Shown: positions 25,932-34,764, counted from the first letter of the stretch. The stretch is 64,000 nucleotides of DNA from Sphingobacteriales bacterium (GCA_016235125.1 JACRLZ010000008.1:186001-250000), one strand, 5' to 3'. Notes: a model not told the origin generated them from the letters alone. Translations and numbers: made by a program.

Positions 25932-28382
25932 ATGAGAAAATTATTTTCTGCTTTTTTAAGTCTTATCCTTTTAGCATTTTCCTCTCAGTCGCAGAAAGTT
26001 AGCGGTGTTGTGAAGGATGAAAACGGAAGAGAGATGGAGAAAACAACGGTTTCTCTGCTGCGTGCCAAAGATTCATCTGTGGTGAAACTGGCTCTAACTT
26101 CCACAAATGGTCAGTTTTCCTTTCAATCTGAATCCGGAAAATACCTGGTAAGTGTATCGCATGTCGGGTATACTACTCAATATTCAAAAATATTTGAAGT
26201 TGCCGGCCCCGTTGAATTGCCGGCTATTCAACTGGCAAAGGCTTCATCCAGTCTCCAGGGAGTAACAGTTACTTCTCAAAAACCAATGATAGAGGTAAAA
26301 GCCGATAAAACCATTCTGAATGTGGAAGGAACCATAAATGCCACCGGTAATGATGCGTTGGAACTTTTGCGAAAATCTCCGGGTGTGATGATAGACAAGG
26401 ATGATAATATCAGCCTGGCCGGAAAAAATGGTGTGCAGATATATGTTGACGGAAAACCGACTCCCCTTTCAGGAACCGATCTTGCCAATTACCTGAAAAG
26501 TATGCAATCGGCACAGATAGAGGCTATAGAGATCATCACTAATCCGTCAGCCAAGTATGAAGCAGCCGGTAATGCCGGGATCATTAATATCAAATTGAAA
26601 AAAAATAAGTCGTTTGGTACAAATGGCTCAGTCAATCTTGGGTATGTGCAGGGTGTTTACCCAAAATTCAATGGCGGGCTGGCATTAAACTATCGTAATA
26701 AGAAAGTAAATGTATTTGGAAATTATAATTACAATAATGGGAAGAACCTGATGCAGTTTACTGCAAAGAAAGAGCAATTCGATACACTTTTTGATCAGAG
26801 CAATAAAATCAGGTTCAAAAATAACACACATGGTTTTAAGGGGGGGCTTGACTATTTTATTAATGCAAAAAGTACAATTGGTGCTGTTGTAAGCGGCAAT
26901 CTTGCCAATAATGATTTTACAACGGCCGGTCCGATGTATTTCATCTATATGCCGACCAACCAGGTTTCCCGGATATTAAAAGCTACCAATACAAACGATA
27001 TGACCCGGAATAATGTGAACACAAACCTGAACTATCGTTATGCAGTAACAGGGGGAACTGAGCTGAACATTGATGCTGACTATGGATTTTTTAGGATCAG
27101 GTCTGATCAATTTCAACCCAATTATTATTATCAGCCCGATGGAGTAACTGAAATAAGCCGTGTCATATACAATATGCTGTCGCCTACAGACATTAACCTG
27201 TTTTCATTCAAAACAGACTACGAACAAAACTATAAAGGCGGACGCCTTGGTATTGGAGGAAAGATTGGTATTGTAAATACCGATAATGATTTCAAACGCT
27301 ACGATGTTTATACCAGTGGTAAAGTGCTGGATACTTTAAAAAGTAACCGCTTCAAGTATAACGAAAACATTAATGCCCTGTATGTGAATTATAACAAACA
27401 GATGAAAAAAGGTTTCATGCTGCAGTTCGGTTTAAGGGCGGAGAATACGCATTCAAAGGGAACCTCAACAGGATTTAAAAAAATAAATAGCAATTATGTG
27501 ACATACGATTCAACATTCAAGAGGGATTATACAGACCTATTCCCCAGCGCTTCGGTTACTTTTAATAAAAATCCAATGAATCAATGGACAATATCCTATA
27601 GCCGCCGCATTGACCGCCCGGCTTACCAGGACCTGAACCCATTTGAGTTCAAACTGAATGAGTACACTTACATGAAGGGAAATACTTTGCTGCGGCCGCA
27701 ATACACCAACAGTTTTGGTGTCACCAATATTTATAAATATAAACTGACAACTGTGTTGAACTACAGCCATGTAAAGGACATCTTCGCACAAATACCGGAT
27801 ACGATTGATAAAACAAAAGGGTTTTTGACCAAGAAGAATCTTGCAACACAGGATATAGTAGCGCTAAATATCAGTTATCCGTTCCAATACAAGTGGTATG
27901 GCTTCTTTGCTACCATGAACGCCAACTACTCCCATTATGTGGCAGACTTTGGCGGTGGAACAAGAAAAGTTGACCAAAATGTTTTTGCATTTACTTACTT
28001 TATGCAAAACACATTCAAATTCGGGAAAACCTGGACTGCTGAATTAAGCGGTCTGTTTCTTTCGCCTTCGGTATGGCAGGGCGTTATAAAAACAGGAACG
28101 ATGGGAAATATAGATATTGGGTTACAAAAAACTATATTGAAGGGTAAGGGCAATGTAAAATTAGCTATGAGTGATGTATTTAAAACAATGAAGTGGTCCG
28201 GTTCTTCGGATTTTGCAGGCGTACACAGCACATTTAAAGGACATGGTGAACAGCAACAGATAAAACTGAATTTCAGTTACCGCTTTGGCAGCAGCCAGGT
28301 AAAAGGCAGCCGCCAGCGTCAATCAGGCTTAGAAGATGAAAGGAAAAGAGCAGAGAACAGTCAGGGTATGATGGGACAATAA
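25932..28382 (+). CDS. Outer-membrane beta-barrel receptor with carboxypeptidase-like N-domain
   Basis: 816 residues. Signal peptide 1-20, then a regulatory domain (KVSGVVKDENGREMEKTTVSLL), a plug-like segment (GNDALELLRKSPGVMID, NGVQIYVDGKPTPLSG, IEIITNPSAKYEAAGNAGIINI) and a barrel of the OMP_b-brl_3 type (SYSRRIDRPAYQDLNPF is characteristic). This group resembles TonB-dependent receptors but is shorter than SusC and usually stands alone without SusD. The substrate is unknown. The C-terminus after the last strand (SYRFGSSQ) is a charged 35-residue tail, which is unusual for a barrel that should end in an aromatic residue. Confidence 0.88.
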   Translation: MRKLFSAFLSLILLAFSSQSQKVSGVVKDENGREMEKTTVSLLRAKDSSVVKLALTSTNGQFSFQSESGKYLVSVSHVGYTTQYSKIFEVAGPVELPAIQLAKASSSLQGVTVTSQKPMIEVKADKTILNVEGTINATGNDALELLRKSPGVMIDKDDNISLAGKNGVQIYVDGKPTPLSGTDLANYLKSMQSAQIEAIEIITNPSAKYEAAGNAGIINIKLKKNKSFGTNGSVNLGYVQGVYPKFNGGLALNYRNKKVNVFGNYNYNNGKNLMQFTAKKEQFDTLFDQSNKIRFKNNTHGFKGGLDYFINAKSTIGAVVSGNLANNDFTTAGPMYFIYMPTNQVSRILKATNTNDMTRNNVNTNLNYRYAVTGGTELNIDADYGFFRIRSDQFQPNYYYQPDGVTEISRVIYNMLSPTDINLFSFKTDYEQNYKGGRLGIGGKIGIVNTDNDFKRYDVYTSGKVLDTLKSNRFKYNENINALYVNYNKQMKKGFMLQFGLRAENTHSKGTSTGFKKINSNYVTYDSTFKRDYTDLFPSASVTFNKNPMNQWTISYSRRIDRPAYQDLNPFEFKLNEYTYMKGNTLLRPQYTNSFGVTNIYKYKLTTVLNYSHVKDIFAQIPDTIDKTKGFLTKKNLATQDIVALNISYPFQYKWYGFFATMNANYSHYVADFGGGTRKVDQNVFAFTYFMQNTFKFGKTWTAELSGLFLSPSVWQGVIKTGTMGNIDIGLQKTILKGKGNVKLAMSDVFKTMKWSGSSDFAGVHSTFKGHGEQQQIKLNFSYRFGSSQVKGSRQRQSGLEDERKRAENSQGMMGQ

Positions 28383-28399
28383 TGGTATTACATTAAATG

Positions 28400-28434
28400 G
28401 AGATGCCCCGAAAAATAAGGGGCACCTCTTTTTT
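28400..28434. terminator. Bidirectional terminator between receptor and cyclophilin genes
   Basis: GAG-A-TGCCCC, 9-base loop, GGGGCA-C-CTC (28400-28428) with one mismatch, then TTTTTT. It sits between convergent genes ending at 28382 and 28438. Confidence 0.8.
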
Positions 28435-28437
28435 ATT

Positions 28438-29151
28438 TTATCGCTTTTTTCTTTTGATAAGTTTTGCTTTGATGATTCTTACGTCCTCTATCGGCCGGTC
28501 TCTGTCCGCAGCTTTGCTGGTTGGGGTGGTTGCAATTTTATCCAATATATCAAAACCGCTTACCAATTCTCCAAAAACAGTGTAATTCTGATCAAGATGC
28601 GGAGTGCCGCCCATGGTTTTATATACTTCTCTTTGTGCAGCAGGTATTTTTCTGTTCAACCGGAATGTTTCAAGCGAATCCAGTCCTGCATCGGTAAAAA
28701 CTTTTCCCTGTACAATATAAAACTGGCTGCCGCTGCTGACTTTTTGCGGATTCACATTATCGCCCTGCCTTGCCGCAGCAATCACTCCTTTTTTATGAAA
28801 TAATGTTGGCCTGAATTCGGCAGGAACAGTATAACCCGGTCCTCCATTTCCAAGCGATACTCCGGCTTTTGCATTTTTACTTTCCGGATCCCCGGCCTGT
28901 ATCATAAAATGATTGATAACACGATGAAATAAAACACTGTCATAAAACCCAACTTTTACCAGCTTTAAAAAATTGTCACGATGCAATGGGGTGGAATCAG
29001 AAAGACGGATCACTATATCACCCATGCCGGTTTGTAGCAGCACATCTTTTTTCCGGTCTTTCTTTTTCAATGTTGAATCTTTCTGACTAATCGCTTGAAA
29101 TATCAAAGTCAAAAAAAAATTTGACAGTAAGAAAATATATTTTACATTCAT
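28438..29151 (-). CDS. Cyclophilin-type peptidyl-prolyl isomerase, secreted
   Basis: 237 residues from the ATG at 29151. A signal-like hydrophobic N-terminus (MNVKYIFLLSNFFLTLIFQ) is followed by a basic linker (KKKDRKKDV) and the cyclophilin domain: VGFYDSVLFHRVINHFMIQAGDP, then FHKKGVIAAARQGDNVNPQKVSSGSQFYIVQG and YTVFGELVSGFDILDKIA. The catalytic Arg (FHRV) is present; the loop between strands is longer than in small bacterial PpiA. It would fold proline-containing proteins in the periplasm. The frame extending to 29211 needs a TTG and runs through the C-tract, so it is rejected. Confidence 0.9.
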   Translation of the reverse strand: MNVKYIFLLSNFFLTLIFQAISQKDSTLKKKDRKKDVLLQTGMGDIVIRLSDSTPLHRDNFLKLVKVGFYDSVLFHRVINHFMIQAGDPESKNAKAGVSLGNGGPGYTVPAEFRPTLFHKKGVIAAARQGDNVNPQKVSSGSQFYIVQGKVFTDAGLDSLETFRLNRKIPAAQREVYKTMGGTPHLDQNYTVFGELVSGFDILDKIATTPTSKAADRDRPIEDVRIIKAKLIKRKKR

Positions 29152-29167
29152 AAAAAAAAAATTATGA

Positions 29168-29183
29168 CCCCCCCCCCCCCCCC
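29168..29183 (+). repeat. Run of 16 cytosines before a lipoprotein gene
   Basis: The run follows an ATG at 29164 (ATGAC then C16). With 16 C the ATG frame stops after 18 codons; with 17 (or 14 or 20) it would read straight into the lipoprotein at 29199. The tract is preceded by a run of ten A. Such tracts are typical contingency sites, but also common assembly errors. Confidence 0.8.
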
Positions 29184-29198
29184 GATCACAGAAAAGCT

Positions 29199-29711
29199 GT
29201 GGCCCAAACAAAACTATTAAAAATAGGAGTAATAGTTTTTTCGTTTATCATTAGTGCAGGTTTGTTTTTATTCTCCTGTGGGCCCGACGAACCACAAGGG
29301 AATCCTAACACAATGTACCTTTATAGGAAGCTTGTCCCGCAACATCTCCCTCCCACGGGTAATAAGGGGCAATATACATCAGTACAAGATATAAGTACAT
29401 TCGGATGTCCTGAGCAAGGGAGTAATTGCGTAATTATAATACCAATACATCCTCCACATAATCCATATGACTACCCAACAAGGTATGCACAATTAAAATC
29501 CTATTACGAGCAAAACAGGTTGCAGGATTTTTTTAATAGTTATACCGACTGGAATGTTATTTTCCCAATGTTAGAAAGCGAAACACCAATATATGAAAAG
29601 CTAATCCGGAATGAATATAAACTATACTTTGCCCAAGATTCTTCGATAGCAGTGTACGATTCTACTGTTAGCGGAGACAATATGGTTAGAGTATATAAAA
29701 ACAAGGAATAA
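29199..29711 (+). CDS. Small lipoprotein of unknown function, possibly phase-variable
   Basis: 170 residues if GTG at 29199 is used. The N-terminus AQTKLLKIGVIVFSFIISAG ends in LFLFSC, a lipobox with Cys at about 27. The rest has no recognisable domain: NTMYLYRKLVPQHLPP, GCPEQGSNCVIIIPIHPP and a Tyr/Asp-rich end. The GTG lies in the right arm of a CACAG(5)CTGTG hairpin (29187-29201). An alternative ATG at 29164 would be in frame if the C-tract had 17 bases. First of three AT-rich lipoprotein genes in a row. Function not recognised. Confidence 0.6.
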   Translation: MAQTKLLKIGVIVFSFIISAGLFLFSCGPDEPQGNPNTMYLYRKLVPQHLPPTGNKGQYTSVQDISTFGCPEQGSNCVIIIPIHPPHNPYDYPTRYAQLKSYYEQNRLQDFFNSYTDWNVIFPMLESETPIYEKLIRNEYKLYFAQDSSIAVYDSTVSGDNMVRVYKNKE

Positions 29712-29759
29712 TAGATTTAAATAAGAAGATATGGCCTGCCATGGTAGGCCATTGTAATT

Positions 29760-30839
29760 ATGGTAAAAAGAATATTTTTTGCAATAAATTTTTTAGTTGT
29801 TATTGTAAGTTGTTCTAATAAGAAAAAGATTTGGAAGGAAAAAAACTTTTCTTCATTCTCTCTCCTGCCCAGTAAATATCAAGACTGCAAATATTATGAC
29901 CCACAATTTGGTGTTCATTTAGTAAAGTTAGAGGAGCAATGTTTTTTAATTTACTTAGATAGTGCTTTACAAATATCGTTTCGAGATTTTGAGGACACAT
30001 CTGTTAATAGTGATTTTAAAATTGATTTTTCTCAAACTGTTTCTCATTTGGGGTATTACTCAATAAGAATTTCTGGCATGAATTTATATCTGCTAGATAT
30101 AAGCAATAGAAAGTTGATCAAGTATTTGCTCAGAGGAAAAAATATTGTAAAAGAAAACAGTTATGATTTTGAAAACCTTTTTGATTGGAATTATTTTTCT
30201 TTTAGATTTCAGTATAATAATTGCTTTGAGGTTGATTCTCCCTATTTGTATTTACCTTACGCCATAAGTAAACCGGAGGAAAATTATCTGGATAGTACCG
30301 CCTATTTCAGGATCGGACTTGAAAATGATAAACCTAATTATTACATTAAGGATAAAATATTGTTTTATCCAAAAAGGTTCAAGAAGGATTTATTGCGCAG
30401 TACATACGCTATTTTAAACAAATTTAATGATAGCTGCTTTATCCTGGGTTTTGAAAACAGTGATTCGCTTTATTTGTACAACTCGAAAGGCAACAGAGTT
30501 TCAAAGGGAATACAATTTGAAGGTAGTTCCTCCTTCCGGAGTTTTAAGAAATCAAAATCAAACGATTTGTCTTACATAAGATGGTATGACCTAACCTCTG
30601 AGGTAATTTGCAAAATTTTGGTTAACTCACAAGGAGATATTCTCACAGTAAAAAGACAAGAAAGGGAAAAACTAACATCCAAAATTGCATATGAATTTTA
30701 TTTATTGAATCGCACTTTGAATATAACGGGTCATTCAGTTTTTACCCATTCTGTGAATCCTGACTTTTGTTTTTCTTATAAAAAAGGGTTTTTAGTTTTT
30801 AATGAAGACCTAACAAGAACATATTATTATGAAAATTAA
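29760..30839 (+). CDS. Lipoprotein, possibly DUF4221-like beta-propeller
   Basis: 359 residues. Lipoprotein signal MVKRIFFAINFLVVIVSC, then a beta-rich protein with repeated aromatic strands (YYSIRISGMNLYLLDISNRKL, SCFILGFENSDSLYLYNSKG, VICKILVNSQGDILTVK) of the sort found in six-bladed propellers. Length and lipobox fit the DUF4221 family of Bacteroidota, but I am not sure. AT-rich, and the last 11 bases overlap the next gene, so translation is probably coupled. It has no catalytic motif I can identify. Confidence 0.7.
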   Translation: MVKRIFFAINFLVVIVSCSNKKKIWKEKNFSSFSLLPSKYQDCKYYDPQFGVHLVKLEEQCFLIYLDSALQISFRDFEDTSVNSDFKIDFSQTVSHLGYYSIRISGMNLYLLDISNRKLIKYLLRGKNIVKENSYDFENLFDWNYFSFRFQYNNCFEVDSPYLYLPYAISKPEENYLDSTAYFRIGLENDKPNYYIKDKILFYPKRFKKDLLRSTYAILNKFNDSCFILGFENSDSLYLYNSKGNRVSKGIQFEGSSSFRSFKKSKSNDLSYIRWYDLTSEVICKILVNSQGDILTVKRQEREKLTSKIAYEFYLLNRTLNITGHSVFTHSVNPDFCFSYKKGFLVFNEDLTRTYYYEN

Positions 30840-31221
30840 TTTTCTTTTTCTCATTTTCGCAATAACGGGGTGTTCAAAATCCCTAAGTATTAATTCGGAA
30901 TTGTTAAGGAAAAGAACAGAAGGGGTAAGAGAGGGCATTATCATTTCGTGTACGAGATGTAACTGTGTTATAAGCGCTTTGAAGCAAAATCAAACCCAAA
31001 TTAAAGATATTGCGCTGTTTGGTAGCAAAACCTGTTTATCGCCAAAAGATTCTTTAAATTTTAATGACTTACAGCAATCGACTCTGGATTCAATATACGA
31101 GAAAAATTATAATTTGATTTTTTTTAAAGAAAGCAAAAGTCACACATATAATTTCAAATTAATCAAAACTGAAGACGTGGGGTCTTTTATAGAAATTTTA
31201 AATAGCTTTTTTGATAAATAA
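30829..31221 (+). CDS. Small lipoprotein with a CTRCNC cysteine cluster
   Basis: 130 residues. Signal MKINFLFLIFAITGC gives a lipidated Cys at 15. ISCTRCNCVISAL holds three cysteines (C-x2-C-x-C) that could form a disulfide or bind a metal; the rest is alpha/beta without a known domain. The start overlaps the previous gene by 11 bp. The pair (propeller-like lipoprotein plus cysteine-cluster lipoprotein) may act together at the outer membrane, but the function is unknown. Confidence 0.65.
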   Translation: MKINFLFLIFAITGCSKSLSINSELLRKRTEGVREGIIISCTRCNCVISALKQNQTQIKDIALFGSKTCLSPKDSLNFNDLQQSTLDSIYEKNYNLIFFKESKSHTYNFKLIKTEDVGSFIEILNSFFDK

Positions 31222-31226
31222 TTTAA

Positions 31227-31571
31227 CTAAATGTCGTTTTCTTTAAAATAATGGAGAATATGGTCTTTCAAAAAATTTTCCTGCTCCAGCATATTCATAT
31301 CAGGCATCTGTTTTAATTGTCTGAAATGAGGCCAGCCGTCTTCATCAATTCTTTCCAGCTCGTAGTAGCCGCTGTGAGAAAGTAAAGAACAAACAGCAAT
31401 ATGCATCAGGTCCTGTTTTTGTTCTTTGGTAAACTTTTCTTTGATATCGCCAAATTCCTGCACGCCGATCAGAAACAGTATGGTTTCCAGGTCGGGTTTT
31501 TTACCAAACCGTTCAACCAGTTTTGCTTCCAATGCCCACCAGCGGGTTTGCAGGTCATCACTTATATGCAT
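31227..31571 (-). CDS. Conserved hypothetical protein, 114 residues
   Basis: Starts MHISDDLQTRWWALEAKLVERFGKKPDLETILFLIGVQEFG, a sequence type I have seen as an unnamed conserved Bacteroidota protein; helical throughout, cytoplasmic, with no signal peptide. ATG at 31571 was chosen because a -7 box (31584-31577, minus strand) lies directly upstream; the longer frame would start inside or beyond the promoter. Divergent from the GNAT gene at 31617. Function unknown. Confidence 0.7.
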   Translation of the reverse strand: MHISDDLQTRWWALEAKLVERFGKKPDLETILFLIGVQEFGDIKEKFTKEQKQDLMHIAVCSLLSHSGYYELERIDEDGWPHFRQLKQMPDMNMLEQENFLKDHILHYFKENDI

Positions 31572-31576
31572 GTCGA

Positions 31577-31600
31577 CAAAGATAAGGAGCAGTAATTTTG
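31577..31600. promoter_or_regulatory. Back-to-back -7 elements of divergent genes
   Basis: Minus strand TATCTTTG (31584-31577) points to the hypothetical gene; plus strand TAATTTTG (31593-31600) points to the GNAT gene. They are only 8 bp apart, so the two polymerases would compete. The minus transcript would begin almost at its ATG. Confidence 0.5.
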
Positions 31601-31616
31601 AAGAAATCAAATCAAC

Positions 31617-32051
31617 ATGACGGAAACAAGGGATATCTATTCCATTACAACAGACAAATTAAAACTGGATATTGATTTTATACACCGGTTTCTGACGCAA
31701 TCTTACTGGGCTGATAGAATCAGTAAAGAAATTGTTGCTAAGTCAATTGAAGGTTCATTATGCTTTGGTGTTTTTGATGGGGACAGGCAGATTGGTTTTG
31801 CAAGAATGGTAACAGATAACGCCACTTTTGCTTACCTCGCCGATGTTTTTATAGAGAAAAATTACAGAGGCAAGGGATTAAGCAAATGGCTCATGCAAAT
31901 TATTATGTCACATCCCGACCTGCAGGGTCTTCGCCGCATCCTGCTGGCAACAAGAGATGCTCATGGATTATACAGCCAGTTTGGATTTACTCCGCTGAAT
32001 AATCCTGAACGATGGATGCAGATTCATAACCCTGATGTGTACAAAAAGTAA
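31617..32051 (+). CDS. GNAT N-acetyltransferase (small, single domain)
   Basis: 144 residues. FGVFDGDRQIGFARMVTDNATFAYLADVFIEKNYRGKGLSKWLMQII contains strand 4 and the acetyl-CoA loop (YRGKGL, a Q/RxxGxG/A variant), and LYSQFGFTPL the C-terminal block. Members of this exact type are single-domain acetyltransferases with unknown substrates. The gene starts 17 bp after a -7 element and ends 1 bp before the convergent YbjQ stop. Confidence 0.88.
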   Translation: MTETRDIYSITTDKLKLDIDFIHRFLTQSYWADRISKEIVAKSIEGSLCFGVFDGDRQIGFARMVTDNATFAYLADVFIEKNYRGKGLSKWLMQIIMSHPDLQGLRRILLATRDAHGLYSQFGFTPLNNPERWMQIHNPDVYKK

Positions 32052-32387
32052 TCAGCTCTTTTTTTCCACTACTACTGCAGTGCCATAGGCCAATACTTCT
32101 GTTACACTTCCAATTACCTGGTTGGCATCATACCGCATATTAATTACTGCGTTAGCTCCCCGCTGTTCAGCATGCTGCATCATCTGCTGAAAAGCCTCCT
32201 CCCTTGTTTTTTCGCATAGCTCTGTGAAAATGGAAATCCTTCCACCAAACAATGTTTGAAAGCCGCCGGCAATATTTCCAAACAGGTTTCTTGAACGGAC
32301 AATAATGCCTCTTACCACACCAAGATTTTTTACCACCCGGTATCCATCCAGTTCAATACTGGTAGTAACCATTGATTGATCGATCAT
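32052..32387 (-). CDS. YbjQ/UPF0145 family protein
   Basis: 111 residues. MVTTSIELDGYRVVKNLGVVRGI, then RGANAVINMRYDANQVIGSVTEVLAYGTAVVVE: the YbjQ signature of a pentameric beta-rich fold. It is of normal length. It is sometimes named heavy-metal-binding, without experimental proof. The gene stands alone between the GNAT and serS genes. Confidence 0.9.
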   Translation of the reverse strand: MIDQSMVTTSIELDGYRVVKNLGVVRGIIVRSRNLFGNIAGGFQTLFGGRISIFTELCEKTREEAFQQMMQHAEQRGANAVINMRYDANQVIGSVTEVLAYGTAVVVEKKS

Positions 32388-32424
32388 AACTATATTTTTT
32401 TACTAATGTAGAAAATAAACGCCG

Positions 32425-32455
32425 TTGCTCATCTGCCATTCAAAAACTACCTTTG
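32425..32455 (+). promoter_or_regulatory. serS promoter
   Basis: TTG (32425-32427), 20 bp, TACCTTTG (32448-32455): full match to the Bacteroidota consensus. The TTG that could be read as an upstream start lies inside the -33 element, so the real start is the ATG at 32470. Confidence 0.7.
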
Positions 32456-32469
32456 CGAAAATTGTTAAA

Positions 32470-33741
32470 ATGCTGCAGCTACAGGTATTAAGACAAAATG
32501 CACAGGCGGTAAAAGACAGGCTGGCTAAAAAAAATTTCAGGGAAACAAACCTGGTGGATGAGATCATTGCGCTGGATGATGAAAGAAAAAAGCTTCAGCT
32601 TGAATCAGACAATACACAGGCAAAAATCAATTCGGCTTCAAAAGAAATTGGCCAGCTGATGGCAAAGGGCCAGAAAGAGGAAGCCAATAAAAGAAAACAG
32701 GAAGTTGCTGCATATAAAAATACACTTCAGCCGATAGCAGATAAATTGAGTGAAACAGAAAAGCTGCTAAATGAGAAACTGGTATTACTTCCAAATCTTC
32801 CTTCCGAAAAAGTTCCGGCAGGAAAAACACCTGCAGATAATGTGGTGATGAGAGAAGGAGGAAATAAGCCAACCCTGCCTTCCGATGCCGTTCCTCATTG
32901 GGAACTGATAAAAAAATATGACATTGTTGACTTTGAAACCGGCGCAAAAATTACCGGCAGCGGCTTTCCTTTATACAAAGGCAAAGGAGCCAGACTGCAA
33001 AGGGCATTGATACAATATTTTCTGGATTACAATACCGCTGCGGGGTACACAGAATATCTGCCACCACTGATGGTGAACGAAGCCACTGCTTATGGTACAG
33101 GCCAATTGCCGGATAAGGAAGGCCAGATGTATTACATGCAGGCAGATAATTTTTATATGATCCCCACGGCCGAAGTGCCTGTAACGAATATTTACCGGGA
33201 TGAAATTTTAAAAGAAGAGAGTCTTCCGGTTAAAATGACCGCTTATACTCCCTGTTTCAGAAGAGAGGCCGGAAGTTTCGGAGCCGATGTTCGTGGATTG
33301 AACAGGGTGCACCAGTTTGATAAAGTGGAGATCGTTCAGCTGGTTCATCCCGATAAGAGCTATGATGTGCTGGAAGAAATGGTCAGCCATGTTGAAAACT
33401 TACTGAACACACTTGAACTGCCTTACCGCATCCTGAAACTTTGTGGGGGTGATATGAGTTTTGCTTCAGCTCTTACATATGATTTTGAAGTGTACAGTGC
33501 GGCTCAGCAAAAATGGCTGGAAGTAAGTTCAGTTTCCAATTTTGAAACATTTCAGACAAACCGGATGAAGATCCGGTTTAAAGGAGCCGATGGAAAATCA
33601 AGATTGCTACACTCTCTAAACGGAAGTTCACTGGCATTGCCACGCATCGTGGCCTGCTTGCTGGAGAATAATCAATTTGCAGCAGGCATAAAACTACCGG
33701 CGGTATTGCATAACTATTTCGGCGCTCTTTCCATTTCCTGA
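32470..33741 (+). CDS. serS: Serine--tRNA ligase
   Basis: 423 residues, usual for the family. The long antiparallel coiled coil (about 25-105) that clamps the tRNA comes first; then class II motifs: TAEVPVTN, CFRREAGSFGADVRGLNRVHQFDKVE (motif 2) and LLHSLNGSSLALPRIVACLLEN (motif 3 region, with the Arg). The start at 32470 is supported by the promoter; the longer frame begins in the -33 box. Nothing unusual in the gene. Confidence 0.97.
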   Translation: MLQLQVLRQNAQAVKDRLAKKNFRETNLVDEIIALDDERKKLQLESDNTQAKINSASKEIGQLMAKGQKEEANKRKQEVAAYKNTLQPIADKLSETEKLLNEKLVLLPNLPSEKVPAGKTPADNVVMREGGNKPTLPSDAVPHWELIKKYDIVDFETGAKITGSGFPLYKGKGARLQRALIQYFLDYNTAAGYTEYLPPLMVNEATAYGTGQLPDKEGQMYYMQADNFYMIPTAEVPVTNIYRDEILKEESLPVKMTAYTPCFRREAGSFGADVRGLNRVHQFDKVEIVQLVHPDKSYDVLEEMVSHVENLLNTLELPYRILKLCGGDMSFASALTYDFEVYSAAQQKWLEVSSVSNFETFQTNRMKIRFKGADGKSRLLHSLNGSSLALPRIVACLLENNQFAAGIKLPAVLHNYFGALSIS

Positions 33742-33762
33742 TTTAAACAAGAGCTGTATTTA

Positions 33763-33787
33763 TTCGTCATACCAACGAAATTTTTTT
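33763..33787 (+). terminator. Weak terminator after serS
   Basis: TTCGT, 7-base loop, ACGAA, then A and seven T. Short stem but correctly placed between serS and the next gene. Confidence 0.4.
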
Positions 33788-33790
33788 AAA

Positions 33791-34132
33791 GTGGCATTGA
33801 TTTATCAGAATCTAAAAAAGCTACCCATTATATTCCTGTTTGGTTTATTAGTGTTTGTTTCATGCAGCAAAAAAACAATTCCCACCATTACTGAACGCAG
33901 CTCCGATCCTCCTCCGCCTGTTTCTCCTGTAATAAATGTGAAGCCTGATCTGGATGCGGGCAAAACGATTTTCGCCAATCAATGCAGCAGGTGTCATGGC
34001 TTGCCGGAACCCAATAAGTATAACACACAGCGTTGGGAAAGCATTTTAAAAATAATGATACCAAGAGCAAGACTTGACAGGGTGCAGGAAGTGCATGTGA
34101 AAGCTTATATACTTGCAAACGCAGCTAAATAA
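33791..34132 (+). CDS. Monohaem cytochrome c lipoprotein
   Basis: 113 residues from a GTG. Membrane-type N-terminus with VFVSCSKK (lipidated Cys at about 26), a proline-rich linker, and CSRCH (CxxCH) for covalent haem c. IMIP carries a Met that could be the distal ligand. Small size and lipid anchor suggest an electron-transfer protein or dehydrogenase subunit in the periplasm; no partner dehydrogenase is nearby. The start could be a downstream codon, but none gives a better signal peptide. Confidence 0.72.
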   Translation: MALIYQNLKKLPIIFLFGLLVFVSCSKKTIPTITERSSDPPPPVSPVINVKPDLDAGKTIFANQCSRCHGLPEPNKYNTQRWESILKIMIPRARLDRVQEVHVKAYILANAAK

Positions 34133-34134
34133 AA

Positions 34135-34728
34135 TCAGAAGTTAAGCCTAAATCCACTGCTTAATACTGATAAAATTTCAGTGTAGGAGCTGTTTTCTCC
34201 CCGCTCTGTATAAGGTCCAATACCACTAATAATAAAATGCCATTGTGTTTTGTATTTGGAGGGGATTGAATAGCCAAAATTGATGGAAGGCATAATTCTT
34301 CCGTATTTCAGTTCAAAAAAATGGTCATCGGGTCCTTTTACTATTTGTCCATTAACATATGTATAGCAGTTATCCTTAGCATATTGAAATCCTAAACCAA
34401 TCCCGATAAAAAATCCCCGTTGGGTCTTTTTGCCGGTATAATAGTTGAAGTTTGAGCGTACTGACCAGGAAATAAAATGAGCAGATTCATATTTGGAAGA
34501 ACTGTATATCTCCTTTTTCTTCTTTTCGAAAAACTGCATTTCGGGTGCCCAAATCCATCTTTTATTTTTGCTGATCGCATGAATTGCTCCGATAGAAAAT
34601 GATGGACCAGCGTAATAGCCATCTGCATTCATTGCTATTGATAACCCGGCAAACGGCTTCCATTCTTTTTGAGCATTGGCTTCAGCTATCTGGCTCAGAC
34701 AGATAAAGAACAATAAGTATTTTTTCAT
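34135..34728 (-). CDS. Small outer-membrane barrel-like protein
   Basis: 197 residues from ATG at 34728. Signal peptide MKKYLLFFICLSQIAEANAQ, followed by alternating hydrophobic strands rich in Tyr, Trp and Gly (KPFAGLSIAMNADGYYAGPSFSIGA, FFIGIGLGFQYAKD) ending SSGFRLNF, with terminal Phe, as for an eight-stranded barrel. No close family name recognised. It converges with the cytochrome gene (2-bp gap) and lies 36 bp from alkB, with which it may be cotranscribed. Confidence 0.7.
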   Translation of the reverse strand: MKKYLLFFICLSQIAEANAQKEWKPFAGLSIAMNADGYYAGPSFSIGAIHAISKNKRWIWAPEMQFFEKKKKEIYSSSKYESAHFISWSVRSNFNYYTGKKTQRGFFIGIGLGFQYAKDNCYTYVNGQIVKGPDDHFFELKYGRIMPSINFGYSIPSKYKTQWHFIISGIGPYTERGENSSYTEILSVLSSGFRLNF

Positions 34729-34764
34729 TTTCTTTTTTTTTTGAAATGGACAGATATTCATTTC

